From assembly GCA_003696875.1 (NCBI GenBank), contig RFHL01000415.1, forward strand, positions 1-8,302: a stretch of DNA of 8,302 nt, read 5' to 3'. Made by a program: the position numbers and the translations under genes. Each line of letters starts with the position of its first letter. Position 1 is the first letter of the stretch. Under the pieces are notes generated by a model. That model did no database searches, was not told where the DNA came from, and saw only the letters and a program-made list of their open reading frames with translations. This document shows positions 1 through 7,199 of this stretch, one piece after another. The DNA is from Bacteroidota bacterium (GTDB taxonomy: Bacteria; Bacteroidota; Bacteroidia; J057).

Positions 1-726
1 CAGACCTTTGCCGGCTACGCTGCCGCGCAGATCCGCAAGGCCCGGGGCCTGAATAAAAAGATGAATCATCCGCAGCCAGAGATGCGCAAGCCCTTACTGG
101 CGTTTTGTCATGTGCTGGTTGGGGCGGGCACGCAGCCTCTGGCCGACTGGCTGCAGAGCCAGGGTTGGGAGGCCGCGCACTGCGGGCTCAGCCGTATGCC
201 CCACGGCCACGACCTGTATGCCCTTTACTACGATCCGGAGGCCGATTTTCGGGGCATCTTCACCGGAGAAGAAGTGCAGGAAGTCTCTCTGAGTTCGATT
301 CCGAAGGGGTGCGAACCTGTGGCGCACCTCTACGTCAACCGCGATGGCTACAAGCGCCATGGCCGGGAGCATCGGGAATACTGGGATTGGGTGGCACAGC
401 GCAACGAGTCACGCTACCAGGAAAGCCAGGGCCAGGGCTATGACACCAAAAACATGATGCACACCTTTCGGCTCTTGCAGATGGCGGAGGAAATCCTGCG
501 CACGGGTCACATCCGGGTGGAGCGTCCCAATCGGGAGGAATTGCTGGCGATCCGGGCGGGGGCGATTCCGTACGAAGAGTTGCTTGCCAGGGTTGAGGCC
601 CTGCTGGCCGATGTAGAGGCCGCAGCCGGGCAGAGCCCCCTGCCCGAAGCCCCGGATGAGGCTCGTATTGAGGCGACACTGGTGGACATCCGATCGCAGT
701 GGTATTTCTCGCCCGAAGGAAGGTAG
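1..726 (+). CDS. RlaP-type nucleotidyltransferase, C-terminal part (5' truncated by window edge)
   Basis: The reading frame is open from base 1 to the TAG at 724-726, giving 241 visible residues. The ATG at 61 is internal: the 20 codons before it have no stop and read TFAGYAAAQIRKARGLNKK, which is typical of the middle of this family. The protein resembles the DNA polymerase beta-like nucleotidyltransferases of the RlaP type (PF10127), usually about 350 residues, so roughly the first third is missing. That part would carry the catalytic GS...D.D motif, and activity cannot be judged here. Visible family hallmarks are LSSIPKG, the REYWDWVAQRNESRY segment, and KNMMHTFRLLQMAEEI followed by NREELLAIRAGAIPYEELL, a helical C-terminal region. 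Family members transfer nucleotides, and some are linked to RNA repair; the substrate of this one is unknown. It converges on the secreted-protein gene with only 4 bp between stop codons. Family assignment is from recalled sequence similarity. Confidence 0.8.
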   Translation, partial: QTFAGYAAAQIRKARGLNKKMNHPQPEMRKPLLAFCHVLVGAGTQPLADWLQSQGWEAAHCGLSRMPHGHDLYALYYDPEADFRGIFTGEEVQEVSLSSIPKGCEPVAHLYVNRDGYKRHGREHREYWDWVAQRNESRYQESQGQGYDTKNMMHTFRLLQMAEEILRTGHIRVERPNREELLAIRAGAIPYEELLARVEALLADVEAAAGQSPLPEAPDEARIEATLVDIRSQWYFSPEGR

Positions 727-730
727 ACGC

Positions 731-1861
731 CTAGTGGGTCTGCTTTTGTATGGAACCTTGCTGTACCCCTTCCGGGCTTACCAGCCGGTAGGCATAGGTC
801 CCGGCCGGGAGGCCGGTCAGGTCGAGCTTGAGGAGGTGGGTCCCGGCGCCAAGCTGAAAGACCCGAGCCCGGACGAGCTGTCCGTCGGTGGGGCGGATCA
901 CCTCGAGGCGGACTTGTCCGCCCTGGTTCAGGACCACGGGCCATACCGGGGAGTGGCCCGTAAAGGGATTGGGAAACACACTACCTGGCCGGAATGAGAG
1001 CGACTCGCCCTCTCCAGACCCGGGGCTGGCCTGGCCAAGGCCGGTACCGAGGCGGCTGCCACGCAGCCAGCGGACGGGCTTCACCAGGCTGTCGCGCTGG
1101 TGGGCGTGCAGGCTTACCGGCCAGACGATGATGTCGTGGGTGATGCCGCCCCCCTGAAAGCGTGCGGCATCAAAGGTATAGTCCGTAATCTGGAGGCTGA
1201 AAGACGTTCCGGGCGCGAGCGCCTCGGGCGGGAAGACATGGCTGGCAAGCAGCGTCGGGGCATCTCCATTGACCGAGAGGTATACATCCACCGGATGGTA
1301 GAGGGGGTGTTGGGGGTCTTTGTTTTGGATCTCAAGGGAAAAGCTGTACGCTTCCCCCTCCGATAGGCTGGGAGGCAGGTTGAGGCTGCGGATGCCCAGG
1401 TGTCCCGACGTCTGGGAGGGCGTGTGGACAAAGTCCCGGGGCAGGCTGGCGCTGTCCACGGTGGTGCTGCCCAGGCGCACCGGCCAGACGATGATGTCGT
1501 GGGTAATGCCCCCGCCCTGGAAGCGTGCGGCATCGAACTGATAACCAGATACCTGGATCAGGAAGCTGTCGCCCGGGGCGACCGGGGCCATGGGAAGGAC
1601 GGCCTCGCCAACCGGGCGGGCCATGTCGCCGTCTACGGAGAGCATGAGCGTCACGGGACCCTGCAGGTCCCGCTCGGGATCGGCATTGATGACGAACACA
1701 CCGAGGTCATAGCTCGCCGTGTCCCGCAGGGGATTGGGCAGACCTGTGAGCTGGCCGGTCGCTAAAAAACGGGCCTCGCTGCTCCCGCCGGGGTGGGCAG
1801 AAACAGCGGATAAAAACAGGCCGCAAGTCAGCGCGGCAAGCGCAAAACGAAGCATTCGCAT
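731..1861 (-). CDS. Secreted two-repeat protein with T9SS type A sorting domain
   Basis: A 376-residue protein of unknown function, probably exported and then secreted or anchored at the cell surface by the type IX system. The chosen start, at complement 1859-1861, gives MRMLRFALAALTCGLFLSAVSA, a clear signal peptide with likely cleavage after VSA at about residue 22. The frame stays open upstream to 2110, but that would bury the signal peptide behind 83 residues of non-protein-like sequence. Residues of about 35-128 and 155-249 form two tandem repeats. Each has a beta-rich pattern (N.DP....L..PV...LSV.GD ... APG.SF..Q), and each ends in the same 20-residue block, F109-V128 and F230-V249, which starts FDAARFQGGG. 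The pattern recalls CARDB-like adhesion domains, but that is inference. A low-complexity linker follows. From about residue 290 the FPNPF motif, the LTGLPAGTYAYRL strand and a basic tail mark a Por_Secre_tail (T9SS) domain. No enzymatic motif is seen. No Shine-Dalgarno sequence precedes the start. Confidence 0.85.
   Translation of the reverse strand: MRMLRFALAALTCGLFLSAVSAHPGGSSEARFLATGQLTGLPNPLRDTASYDLGVFVINADPERDLQGPVTLMLSVDGDMARPVGEAVLPMAPVAPGDSFLIQVSGYQFDAARFQGGGITHDIIVWPVRLGSTTVDSASLPRDFVHTPSQTSGHLGIRSLNLPPSLSEGEAYSFSLEIQNKDPQHPLYHPVDVYLSVNGDAPTLLASHVFPPEALAPGTSFSLQITDYTFDAARFQGGGITHDIIVWPVSLHAHQRDSLVKPVRWLRGSRLGTGLGQASPGSGEGESLSFRPGSVFPNPFTGHSPVWPVVLNQGGQVRLEVIRPTDGQLVRARVFQLGAGTHLLKLDLTGLPAGTYAYRLVSPEGVQQGSIQKQTH
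1116..1174 (-). repeat. C-terminal copy of 59-bp intragenic direct repeat
   Basis: This encodes F230-V249 of the secreted protein. It matches 1479-1537 at 54 of 59 bases, 363 bp away. All five differences are synonymous, so the two 20-residue peptides are identical. Confidence 0.9.
1479..1537 (-). repeat. N-terminal copy of 59-bp intragenic direct repeat
   Basis: This encodes F109-V128 of the secreted protein, the partner of 1116-1174. The first 26 bases on the plus strand are identical in both copies. The flanking repeat-unit sequence is much more diverged than this block. Confidence 0.9.
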
Positions 1862-1887
1862 GGCACCAGGCTTAAGAAGATCAATGG

Positions 1888-1930
1888 GAAAAGTAGGGCT
1901 TTCGGGCTCGCAAGGTACAGAAAAGTAGGG
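1888..1930. promoter_or_regulatory. Direct repeat upstream of the secreted-protein gene, possible promoter/operator
   Basis: The 11-mer GAAAAGTAGGG occurs at 1888-1898 and again at 1920-1930, 32 bp apart (about three helical turns) and 27-60 bp upstream of the secreted-protein start. On the minus strand each copy reads CCCTACTTTTC, and its TACTTTTC part matches the Bacteroidota -7 element TAnnTTTG at all fixed positions except the last. No convincing -33 TTG at the usual spacing was found, so this may be a regulator site or a pair of weak promoter elements. Confidence 0.35.
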
Positions 1931-1951
1931 AAATATGGCTACATTCCCAAG

Positions 1952-1973
1952 GGGGCCGCGTTTTCGCGGCCCC
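1952..1973. other. Strong GC hairpin in the divergent intergenic region
   Basis: GGGGCCGCG (1952-1960) and CGCGGCCCC (1965-1973) form a perfect 9-bp stem around a TTTT loop. It sits 91 bp from the secreted-protein start and about 150 bp from the kbl start. No T-run follows on either strand, so it is not a typical intrinsic terminator. The 3' arm overlaps the palindrome CCCCGCGGGG (1970-1979). It could be a 5'-leader structure of either divergent gene or a protein-binding site. Confidence 0.5.
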
Positions 1974-2014
1974 GCGGGGTGCTGGCAAATCTCACTTTTC
2001 TTTGCGAGCTTTGA

Positions 2015-2030
2015 GGGTTGTATCCAACCC
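2015..2030. other. Short inverted repeat upstream of kbl
   Basis: GGGTTG (2015-2020) and CAACCC (2025-2030) are perfect 6-bp arms around TATC, about 95 bp upstream of the kbl ATG. The size fits a small regulator's operator, but such a palindrome can also arise by chance. Confidence 0.25.
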
Positions 2031-2124
2031 AAACGGCCCCTGGCCTCAACCAATCGATTGTTTTCTATCCGGGGCCCGGACCACATTCCTTCGATTCTTC
2101 CGGACCCCATACGCTATTTTTATT

Positions 2125-3315
2125 ATGGACAATGCCTTTCTCGATAGCCTCAAGCAGGAACTGGCCAGCATCGACGAAGCGGGCCTCTATAAGCGGGAGC
2201 GCATCATCACCAGCCCGCAGGACGCCGAGATCACTGTCTCCAGCGGCGAGACCGTCCTCAACTTTTGCGCCAACAACTACCTGGGGCTCTCCTCTCACCC
2301 CAAGGTAGTGGAGGCCGCCAAGGCGGCCATCGACAGCCACGGCTACGGCATGTCTTCGGTGCGCTTTATCTGCGGCACCCAGGACATTCACAAGGAGCTG
2401 GAAGCCAAGCTTTCGACCTTCCTCCATACCGATGATACCATCCTCTACGCGGCCGCCTTCGACGCCAATGGCGGCGTCTTCGAGCCGCTGCTCGGCTCCG
2501 AGGATGCCATCATCTCCGATGCCCTCAACCACGCCTCCATCATCGATGGGGTGCGGCTCTGCAAAGCGGCCCGTTACCGCTACGCCCACAACGACATGGC
2601 CGACCTGGAGGCCAAGCTGCAGGAGGCGCAGGGTGCCCGCACCCGGGTGATCGTCACCGATGGGGTCTTCTCCATGGATGGCACCATCGCCCAACTGGAC
2701 AAGATCTGCGACCTGGCCGATCAGTACCAGGCCCTCGTGATGGTGGACGAATGCCACGCCACCGGCTTCATGGGCAAGACCGGCCGCGGCACCATCGAGC
2801 ACTGTGGTGTGCTCGGGCGGGTGGACATCATCACCGGCACCCTGGGCAAGGCCATGGGCGGTGCCTCCGGCGGTTTTACCGCCGCCCGGCAACCCATCGT
2901 GGATATGCTGCGCCAGCGCTCGCGGCCTTACCTGTTCTCCAATACCCTCGCTCCCAGCATCGCCGGGGCCAGCATCGCGGTGATCGACCTGCTGTCCGAG
3001 ACCACCGAGCTGCGCGACCGCCTCGAGGAAAATACCACCTACTTCCGGCAGCAGATGACCGAGGCCGGCTTTGACCTTAAGCCCGGGACCCATCCCATCG
3101 TGCCCATTATGCTCTACGATGCGCCCCTCGCCCAGCAGTTTGCCGACAAGCTGCTCGAGAAGGGGATCTACGTCATCGGCTTCTTTTATCCCGTCGTGCC
3201 CAAAGGGCAGGCCCGCATCCGGGTACAACTCTCGGCGGCCCATACCCGCGCCCATCTCGATCGCGCCATCGCGGCCTTTACCGCAATCGGGCACGAACTG
3301 GGCGTGCTGAAGTAG
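2125..3315 (+). CDS. kbl: 2-amino-3-ketobutyrate CoA ligase (glycine C-acetyltransferase)
   Basis: A 396-residue PLP-dependent fold-type I enzyme of the alpha-oxoamine synthase family, close to the roughly 398 residues of E. coli Kbl. It converts 2-amino-3-ketobutyrate plus CoA to glycine and acetyl-CoA in the cytosol, the second step of threonine degradation after threonine dehydrogenase. Visible hallmarks are NFCANNYLGLSSHP (residues 46-59), the stacking His136 in SDALNHASIIDG, D208 and H211 in VDECHATGF, the PLP lysine K242 in TGTLGKAMGGASGG, RQRSRPYLFSN, and the C-terminal RIRVQLSAAHT. The start MDNAFLDSLKQEL is preferred over the in-frame ATG at 2002, whose extra 41 residues lack family similarity. 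The ATG follows an AT-rich stretch (CTATTTTTATT) with no Shine-Dalgarno sequence. The gene appears monocistronic: a hairpin terminator follows about 20 bp after the stop, and no tdh is adjacent. Other members of this family (BioF, HemA, serine palmitoyltransferase) are less likely given the Kbl-like sequence throughout. Confidence 0.96.
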   Translation: MDNAFLDSLKQELASIDEAGLYKRERIITSPQDAEITVSSGETVLNFCANNYLGLSSHPKVVEAAKAAIDSHGYGMSSVRFICGTQDIHKELEAKLSTFLHTDDTILYAAAFDANGGVFEPLLGSEDAIISDALNHASIIDGVRLCKAARYRYAHNDMADLEAKLQEAQGARTRVIVTDGVFSMDGTIAQLDKICDLADQYQALVMVDECHATGFMGKTGRGTIEHCGVLGRVDIITGTLGKAMGGASGGFTAARQPIVDMLRQRSRPYLFSNTLAPSIAGASIAVIDLLSETTELRDRLEENTTYFRQQMTEAGFDLKPGTHPIVPIMLYDAPLAQQFADKLLEKGIYVIGFFYPVVPKGQARIRVQLSAAHTRAHLDRAIAAFTAIGHELGVLK

Positions 3316-3334
3316 GCAGCCGCAACCCATATGC

Positions 3335-3380
3335 ACAAGCGGAGGCACCGATGACCGGTACCTCCGCTTGTCTTGTTTTA
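3335..3380 (+). terminator. Intrinsic terminator after kbl, shared intergenic hairpin
   Basis: The 11-bp arms ACAAGCGGAGG (3335-3345) and CCTCCGCTTGT (3361-3371) pair perfectly. Past one C/A mismatch the stem continues as ACCG/CGGT around ATGAC. The T-rich CTTGTTTTA follows on the plus strand, fitting termination of kbl. It lies between convergent genes, about 18 bp beyond the stop of the permease-peptidase gene, so it could also stop minus-strand transcription, though no T-run follows on that side. Confidence 0.85.
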
Positions 3381-3388
3381 GGGGGCAA

Positions 3389-6300
3389 TCAGGCTCCGGC
3401 TGCTGTCGCTTCCTTGACGTTGTCCCCCGAGTTCCGGTCGATGAGTTTGTTGATGGGATCAATGCCGGCCTTGGTGGGCGCCTGCGGCACGATGAGTTGC
3501 AGACGTTGCTTTTCACCCGCTTCGATGCGGTGCTTTTGCAGATAGAGCAGGGTATCCTTACCGGCGGCATTTTCCCCATACACCCCGATATCGATCCAGT
3601 CGGCCATGTCGATGGTAGTCTCGTTGCCCAGGCTGTCGGCCCGGTACTTGATGGCGCTGAAGGTGAGGTCCACCTGATATTGCCCGTCCTCCAGAGCGAT
3701 GTAGGAGACTTCATCCGCCCGGTTTTCGTAGAGGGTAATGGTCTCAAACATGTCGGTGAGCAGGTACTGCAGGCTGTCGGGCGTTACCTCCCGGAAGTAG
3801 CCCATCAGGTCCTCGGTGGTGGGGTAGATATCTTCGCGAAAAGCCCAGTCGGTCACAAAGCGGTGCAGGGCGGCATTGACGCTGTCCTCGGAGATGTAGT
3901 CCTGCAGGGCAAACATAGCCAGGGAGCCCTTGCGGTAGTGGATGTAGCCTTGCCCCTCGACGAGGACAAGGGGCTGCTCTTTCTTGGACTCGACGGCCCG
4001 GCCGCGCAGATAGCTGTCCAACTCATACTTGAGGAAGGTTTGCATCTGCTCGGGGGAATATTTCTCCTGCATCACCATGAGGGCCGAGTATTGCGAAAGG
4101 GTCTCGGACAGCATGGCCCCGCCCTTGACGGAGGCCTGGGTGACCTGGTGGCCCCACCACTGGTGGGCCATCTCGTGGGCGGTTACGTAGTAGGCCATGT
4201 CGAGATCGTCCTCCCCGATGTCGAGGATGAAACCGATGCTCTCGGAGAAGGGGACGGTATTGGCAAAACTCTGGGCAAAACTCGCGTAGCGCGGAAACTC
4301 CATGATGCGCATCTGCCGGAACTGATAGGGGCTGAAGTGCGCGCTGTAGTAGGTGAGCGAATGCTTCATGGCCTCCATCATGCGGTCCAGGTTGTAGGTA
4401 TGCTCCGGATGGTAGTAGATTTCCAGGTCAATGGTTTTGCCAAAGGGGGCTTCCCATTTCTCCCGTAGCACCTCGTAGCGGGCCGAGATCATGGAGTAGA
4501 AGTTGAACATGGGCACATCCATCTCATACTGGAAGTAGCGTCGCCCTCCTTCCTCCCACTCCCGCTGCAGATAGCCTGGCGCGATGGCAATCTGATCGGC
4601 TGCCGTGCTCATGGTGATGCCAAAGCGGATATTATCGGCATCGTCGCCGACCAGATTGATATGCAGGCCCACGGAGTCGGTGCGTTCGCGAGCGCGCTCG
4701 CGCTCAGGCAGGTCGTAATCCTTGCGATCGTCGTCGGCACTGAGCTCAGCATCCCGATCATAGCCCAGCGCAGGAAAATAGGTGTTGTTGAAGAAGGTGC
4801 CGTTAAAGACCACATTGGTATTGGAGCCGCCTTCCACAAAGCCCTTGGTGTCAAAGACGACCTTCCAGTCCAGCCGCAGGCTGTCGCCGGGCGCGAGTGG
4901 CCGCGCCAGTTCGTAGATGTAGAAGCCAAATGCCGGCCAGGACTCCTTCACCACCAGCTCCCCACCGCCCAGGGAATCAAGCCGGGTGAGGGCCGTGATT
5001 TCGGTGGAGAGGTCCGAAATCTGCTCGTTGTGCTGGATATGGAGCTCCGTCAGCGGCTGCGAAGTCTTGTTTTTCAGGATGTAGTAGCCCTCGGCGTTGA
5101 AGTCTCGCTGATAGGGAAAAATGTCCACCGCCAGGCGGGTCTCCACGATGCGCGGCTGCGGCGCATCCTGGTATTTCTTGAGCGTCTTTTCGTAGTTGGC
5201 CCGGGCTTCTTTGCTGCCATCTGAGCTGGTGTACTCGTTGAGGACATTGGTGTTGTAGTAGATGTAAAAGCCCGAACTGACGAAGAGTAAGAAGGCCGCC
5301 GCGGTGAAGATGAGCACCGGCCGCACAAAGCGCTGCCGGGCCAGCTTGGCCCGCGTTCGGAGCAGCGTATCCACCCCCCGTACCGAAAAGGTAACGGCCA
5401 GGGCAAAGAGCACCAGGCCCAGGCCCATCCAGTAGACATTGAACCAGGAGAAGGCGGGCACATAGTGCCCGTAGGCGTTCATGTCGGAGTAGGTCCCCAG
5501 GCTCGAGGAGCCAAAGCGGAACATGCGGTGCTCCAGGCCGATTTCGCTGAAAACGAAGCCAGTGACCAGGAAGAAGAGCACCACCAGCGCATGCCCCAGA
5601 AACTTCTGGTTGGCCAAGGCTTGGACAAAAAAGGCCAGCAGGGCAAAGAGCACCAGAAAAATCAGGGTGTCGGTGAAGAGGGTACTCAGGTAGATCCCGA
5701 TCTCAAACTGGAAGTAGCCCTTGCTCGCCTGCAGGAGGATCCCCGTCAGCATCAGGACAAACAGCAAGATGATGAACAGGTAAAACATGGCCAGGAACTT
5801 GGCCACCAGCCCGACAAAGTCGGGCACCGGCAGCGCATCAAAGATCTGATGCATGCGCAGGTCCCGCTCCCGCCACACCAGTTCTCCGGCGTAGAACACG
5901 ATAAGGATCAGAAAAAACAGGTTGAATCCGCTCAACAGGTCCAGTACCTGATAGGTGGTAGGGAAGGTGTCGGTCCCATAAAGGGTCTCAAAATCCCAGC
6001 CGTTGAGAACCAGCATCACCATCCCGAAGAGCGTGATGGCGATAAAGGGCAGCGACTTGACGATCTCGAGAAAATAGATCCGTGACAGCCCGCGAATGCG
6101 GGCGAGGTTGGTGCCCAGCCCTCGGCTGAGGGTTACGGTGGGCAGGGCCGCGAGGTCCACGACTTTCTGGGGGGCTGCCACGGCGGCCACTTTCCGGCGC
6201 TTCCGGCCACGGGTGCCGGCGATCGTGTAGCTAAAACGCCAGTAGGTAAGTGCCAGCGCCGCCAGCCCCAGCACGGACCAGAGGGTCCGGTTGGCGAGGA

Positions 6301-7018
6301 TCATCCCCGCCAGGGGGATGGTGAGGCTGTTGCGCTCGGCTACGGTCCAGTACTGGGTGAAGGTACCGACGGCATTGATACCGAAGGGGTCCAGCAGGAT
6401 GGCCAGGTCGCGGTTGTCCAGCTCCGAGGCGATGTCGCCGGTGATGATATAGAGCGTCAGCAAGAGGACGCCCTGCACAAAGACCCACAGCAGCCGCCGG
6501 CTGAGGGTCCCCCCCATGAAGAAGAGGGCCCCACTGATGAGTGCATTGGGCACTACCCAAACCAGGAAGGGCTGCAGGTAGTGCCAGAAGGAAAATGGCA
6601 GCAAGGTATCGGCATCCAGCCAGGGCATGGCTGCCCCCAGCATGAGGCCCACCATCATCCCGCTGAAGACCAGCAGCACGACCAAAAAGGAGCCCAGAAA
6701 GCGGCCCCAGAGGTATTGCCCCTTGCGCATGGGAGTTGTAAAGAGCATGCTGTCGGTTTTGTGATCAAAATCACGCAGCACGGGTACGCCCATAATTGCC
6801 GAGGCAAAGAAAAGTCCCGGGATGGCCGTCAGGATGGTCATCATAAGCGCGATGACGGTCGGCGCATTTTCCTTAACCTGCCCGGTCCCCCCACCGATGG
6901 TGATGTTTTCCCAGGCCACGCCCCCAAATGCGAGCAGCAGCATCAGGGCAAAATAGATCCAGGTGGCCGGCCGCTTGAGCCGGTAGTATAGTTCGAATCG
7001 AAGGACTTCGAGAAACAT
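3389..7018 (-). CDS. ABC-2 type permease fused to periplasmic M1-like zinc metallopeptidase
   Basis: A 1209-residue inner-membrane protein. Residues 1-265 form a first ABC-2 permease half with about six hydrophobic segments. A basic linker (GRKRRK, about 271-276) follows, and then a second half of about seven segments, the last near 567-588. The basic stretch RTRAKLARQRFVR just before that helix puts the following domain in the periplasm by the positive-inside rule. From about 623 onward lies an M1-like domain: a beta-rich N-domain, then HEMAH (H948, E949, H952) with the likely third zinc ligand E972 in MLSETLSQYSALMVM, and YRKG with Y1028 as the probable catalytic tyrosine. The GxMEN aminopeptidase motif is absent; its place is taken by a QSFANTVPFSES segment. 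The C-terminal beta region includes DPINKLIDRNSGDN. The ABC ATPase gene upstream on the same strand (181 bp gap) should supply its nucleotide-binding domains. Substrate is unknown; export or processing of a peptide or envelope protein is plausible. No Shine-Dalgarno sequence precedes the start. Confidence 0.93.
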   Translation of the reverse strand: MFLEVLRFELYYRLKRPATWIYFALMLLLAFGGVAWENITIGGGTGQVKENAPTVIALMMTILTAIPGLFFASAIMGVPVLRDFDHKTDSMLFTTPMRKGQYLWGRFLGSFLVVLLVFSGMMVGLMLGAAMPWLDADTLLPFSFWHYLQPFLVWVVPNALISGALFFMGGTLSRRLLWVFVQGVLLLTLYIITGDIASELDNRDLAILLDPFGINAVGTFTQYWTVAERNSLTIPLAGMILANRTLWSVLGLAALALTYWRFSYTIAGTRGRKRRKVAAVAAPQKVVDLAALPTVTLSRGLGTNLARIRGLSRIYFLEIVKSLPFIAITLFGMVMLVLNGWDFETLYGTDTFPTTYQVLDLLSGFNLFFLILIVFYAGELVWRERDLRMHQIFDALPVPDFVGLVAKFLAMFYLFIILLFVLMLTGILLQASKGYFQFEIGIYLSTLFTDTLIFLVLFALLAFFVQALANQKFLGHALVVLFFLVTGFVFSEIGLEHRMFRFGSSSLGTYSDMNAYGHYVPAFSWFNVYWMGLGLVLFALAVTFSVRGVDTLLRTRAKLARQRFVRPVLIFTAAAFLLFVSSGFYIYYNTNVLNEYTSSDGSKEARANYEKTLKKYQDAPQPRIVETRLAVDIFPYQRDFNAEGYYILKNKTSQPLTELHIQHNEQISDLSTEITALTRLDSLGGGELVVKESWPAFGFYIYELARPLAPGDSLRLDWKVVFDTKGFVEGGSNTNVVFNGTFFNNTYFPALGYDRDAELSADDDRKDYDLPERERARERTDSVGLHINLVGDDADNIRFGITMSTAADQIAIAPGYLQREWEEGGRRYFQYEMDVPMFNFYSMISARYEVLREKWEAPFGKTIDLEIYYHPEHTYNLDRMMEAMKHSLTYYSAHFSPYQFRQMRIMEFPRYASFAQSFANTVPFSESIGFILDIGEDDLDMAYYVTAHEMAHQWWGHQVTQASVKGGAMLSETLSQYSALMVMQEKYSPEQMQTFLKYELDSYLRGRAVESKKEQPLVLVEGQGYIHYRKGSLAMFALQDYISEDSVNAALHRFVTDWAFREDIYPTTEDLMGYFREVTPDSLQYLLTDMFETITLYENRADEVSYIALEDGQYQVDLTFSAIKYRADSLGNETTIDMADWIDIGVYGENAAGKDTLLYLQKHRIEAGEKQRLQLIVPQAPTKAGIDPINKLIDRNSGDNVKEATAAGA

Positions 7019-7038
7019 GAGTTGAGATGGTTAGAGGC

Positions 7039-7067
7039 GAGAGTCGAGATCGCTTTGCTGCGAGAGA
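7039..7067 (+). repeat. 29-bp direct repeat, copy 1
   Basis: It begins GAGAGTCGAGATCGCT and ends GCTGCGAGAGA. It matches 7143-7171 at 27 of 29 positions, differing only at two central bases (TT here, AC there). Confidence 0.9.
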
Positions 7068-7142
7068 TCGGAAGTCAGAAGCGAGACGAGATGCAAAGAC
7101 CGTAGGGACGTCCGGCAGGGCGTTGCTTGCCAATGAGACGGT

Positions 7143-7171
7143 GAGAGTCGAGATCGCTACGCTGCGAGAGA
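7143..7171 (+). repeat. 29-bp direct repeat, copy 2
   Basis: The second copy of the unit at 7039-7067, 104 bp downstream. Its 3' part (CTGCGAGA) can also pair with TCTCGCAG at 7187-7194, giving an 8-bp stem with a 17-nt loop. Confidence 0.9.
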
Positions 7172-7199
7172 CGAACCATAAAACCGTCTCGCAGGGCCT

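Noticed and set aside
801..816. CCGGCC/GGCCGG hairpin as a terminator between genes 1 and 2
   Set aside because: It lies within the coding sequence of the T9SS domain (LTGLPAGT), has no T-run, and is about 75 bp past the stop of gene 1.
1862..2110. Upstream in-frame extension of the secreted protein
   Set aside because: It would put 83 non-conserved residues before an obvious signal peptide and run through the intergenic hairpin.
1935..2147. Small plus-strand open frame (70 codons) before kbl
   Set aside because: It overlaps the kbl start in another frame, begins within the hairpin region, and has no domain-like or leader-peptide features such as a run of regulatory codons.
2065..3747. 560-codon minus-strand open frame opposite kbl
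   Set aside because: It lies antisense to a certain kbl gene, crosses its terminator and runs into the next gene. Its translation is glycine- and valine-rich with no family features, as expected from GC-rich antisense frames.
3368..4468. 366-codon plus-strand open frame opposite the peptidase domain
   Set aside because: It is antisense to the conserved M1-like domain, and its repetitive hydrophobic and glycine-rich composition is an artefact of codon bias on the other strand.
4687..4702. 16-bp perfect palindrome CGCGAGCGCGCTCGCG
   Set aside because: It lies in the middle of the peptidase coding sequence and encodes part of the ERERARERT charged run; best explained by GC-rich Arg/Glu/Ala codons.
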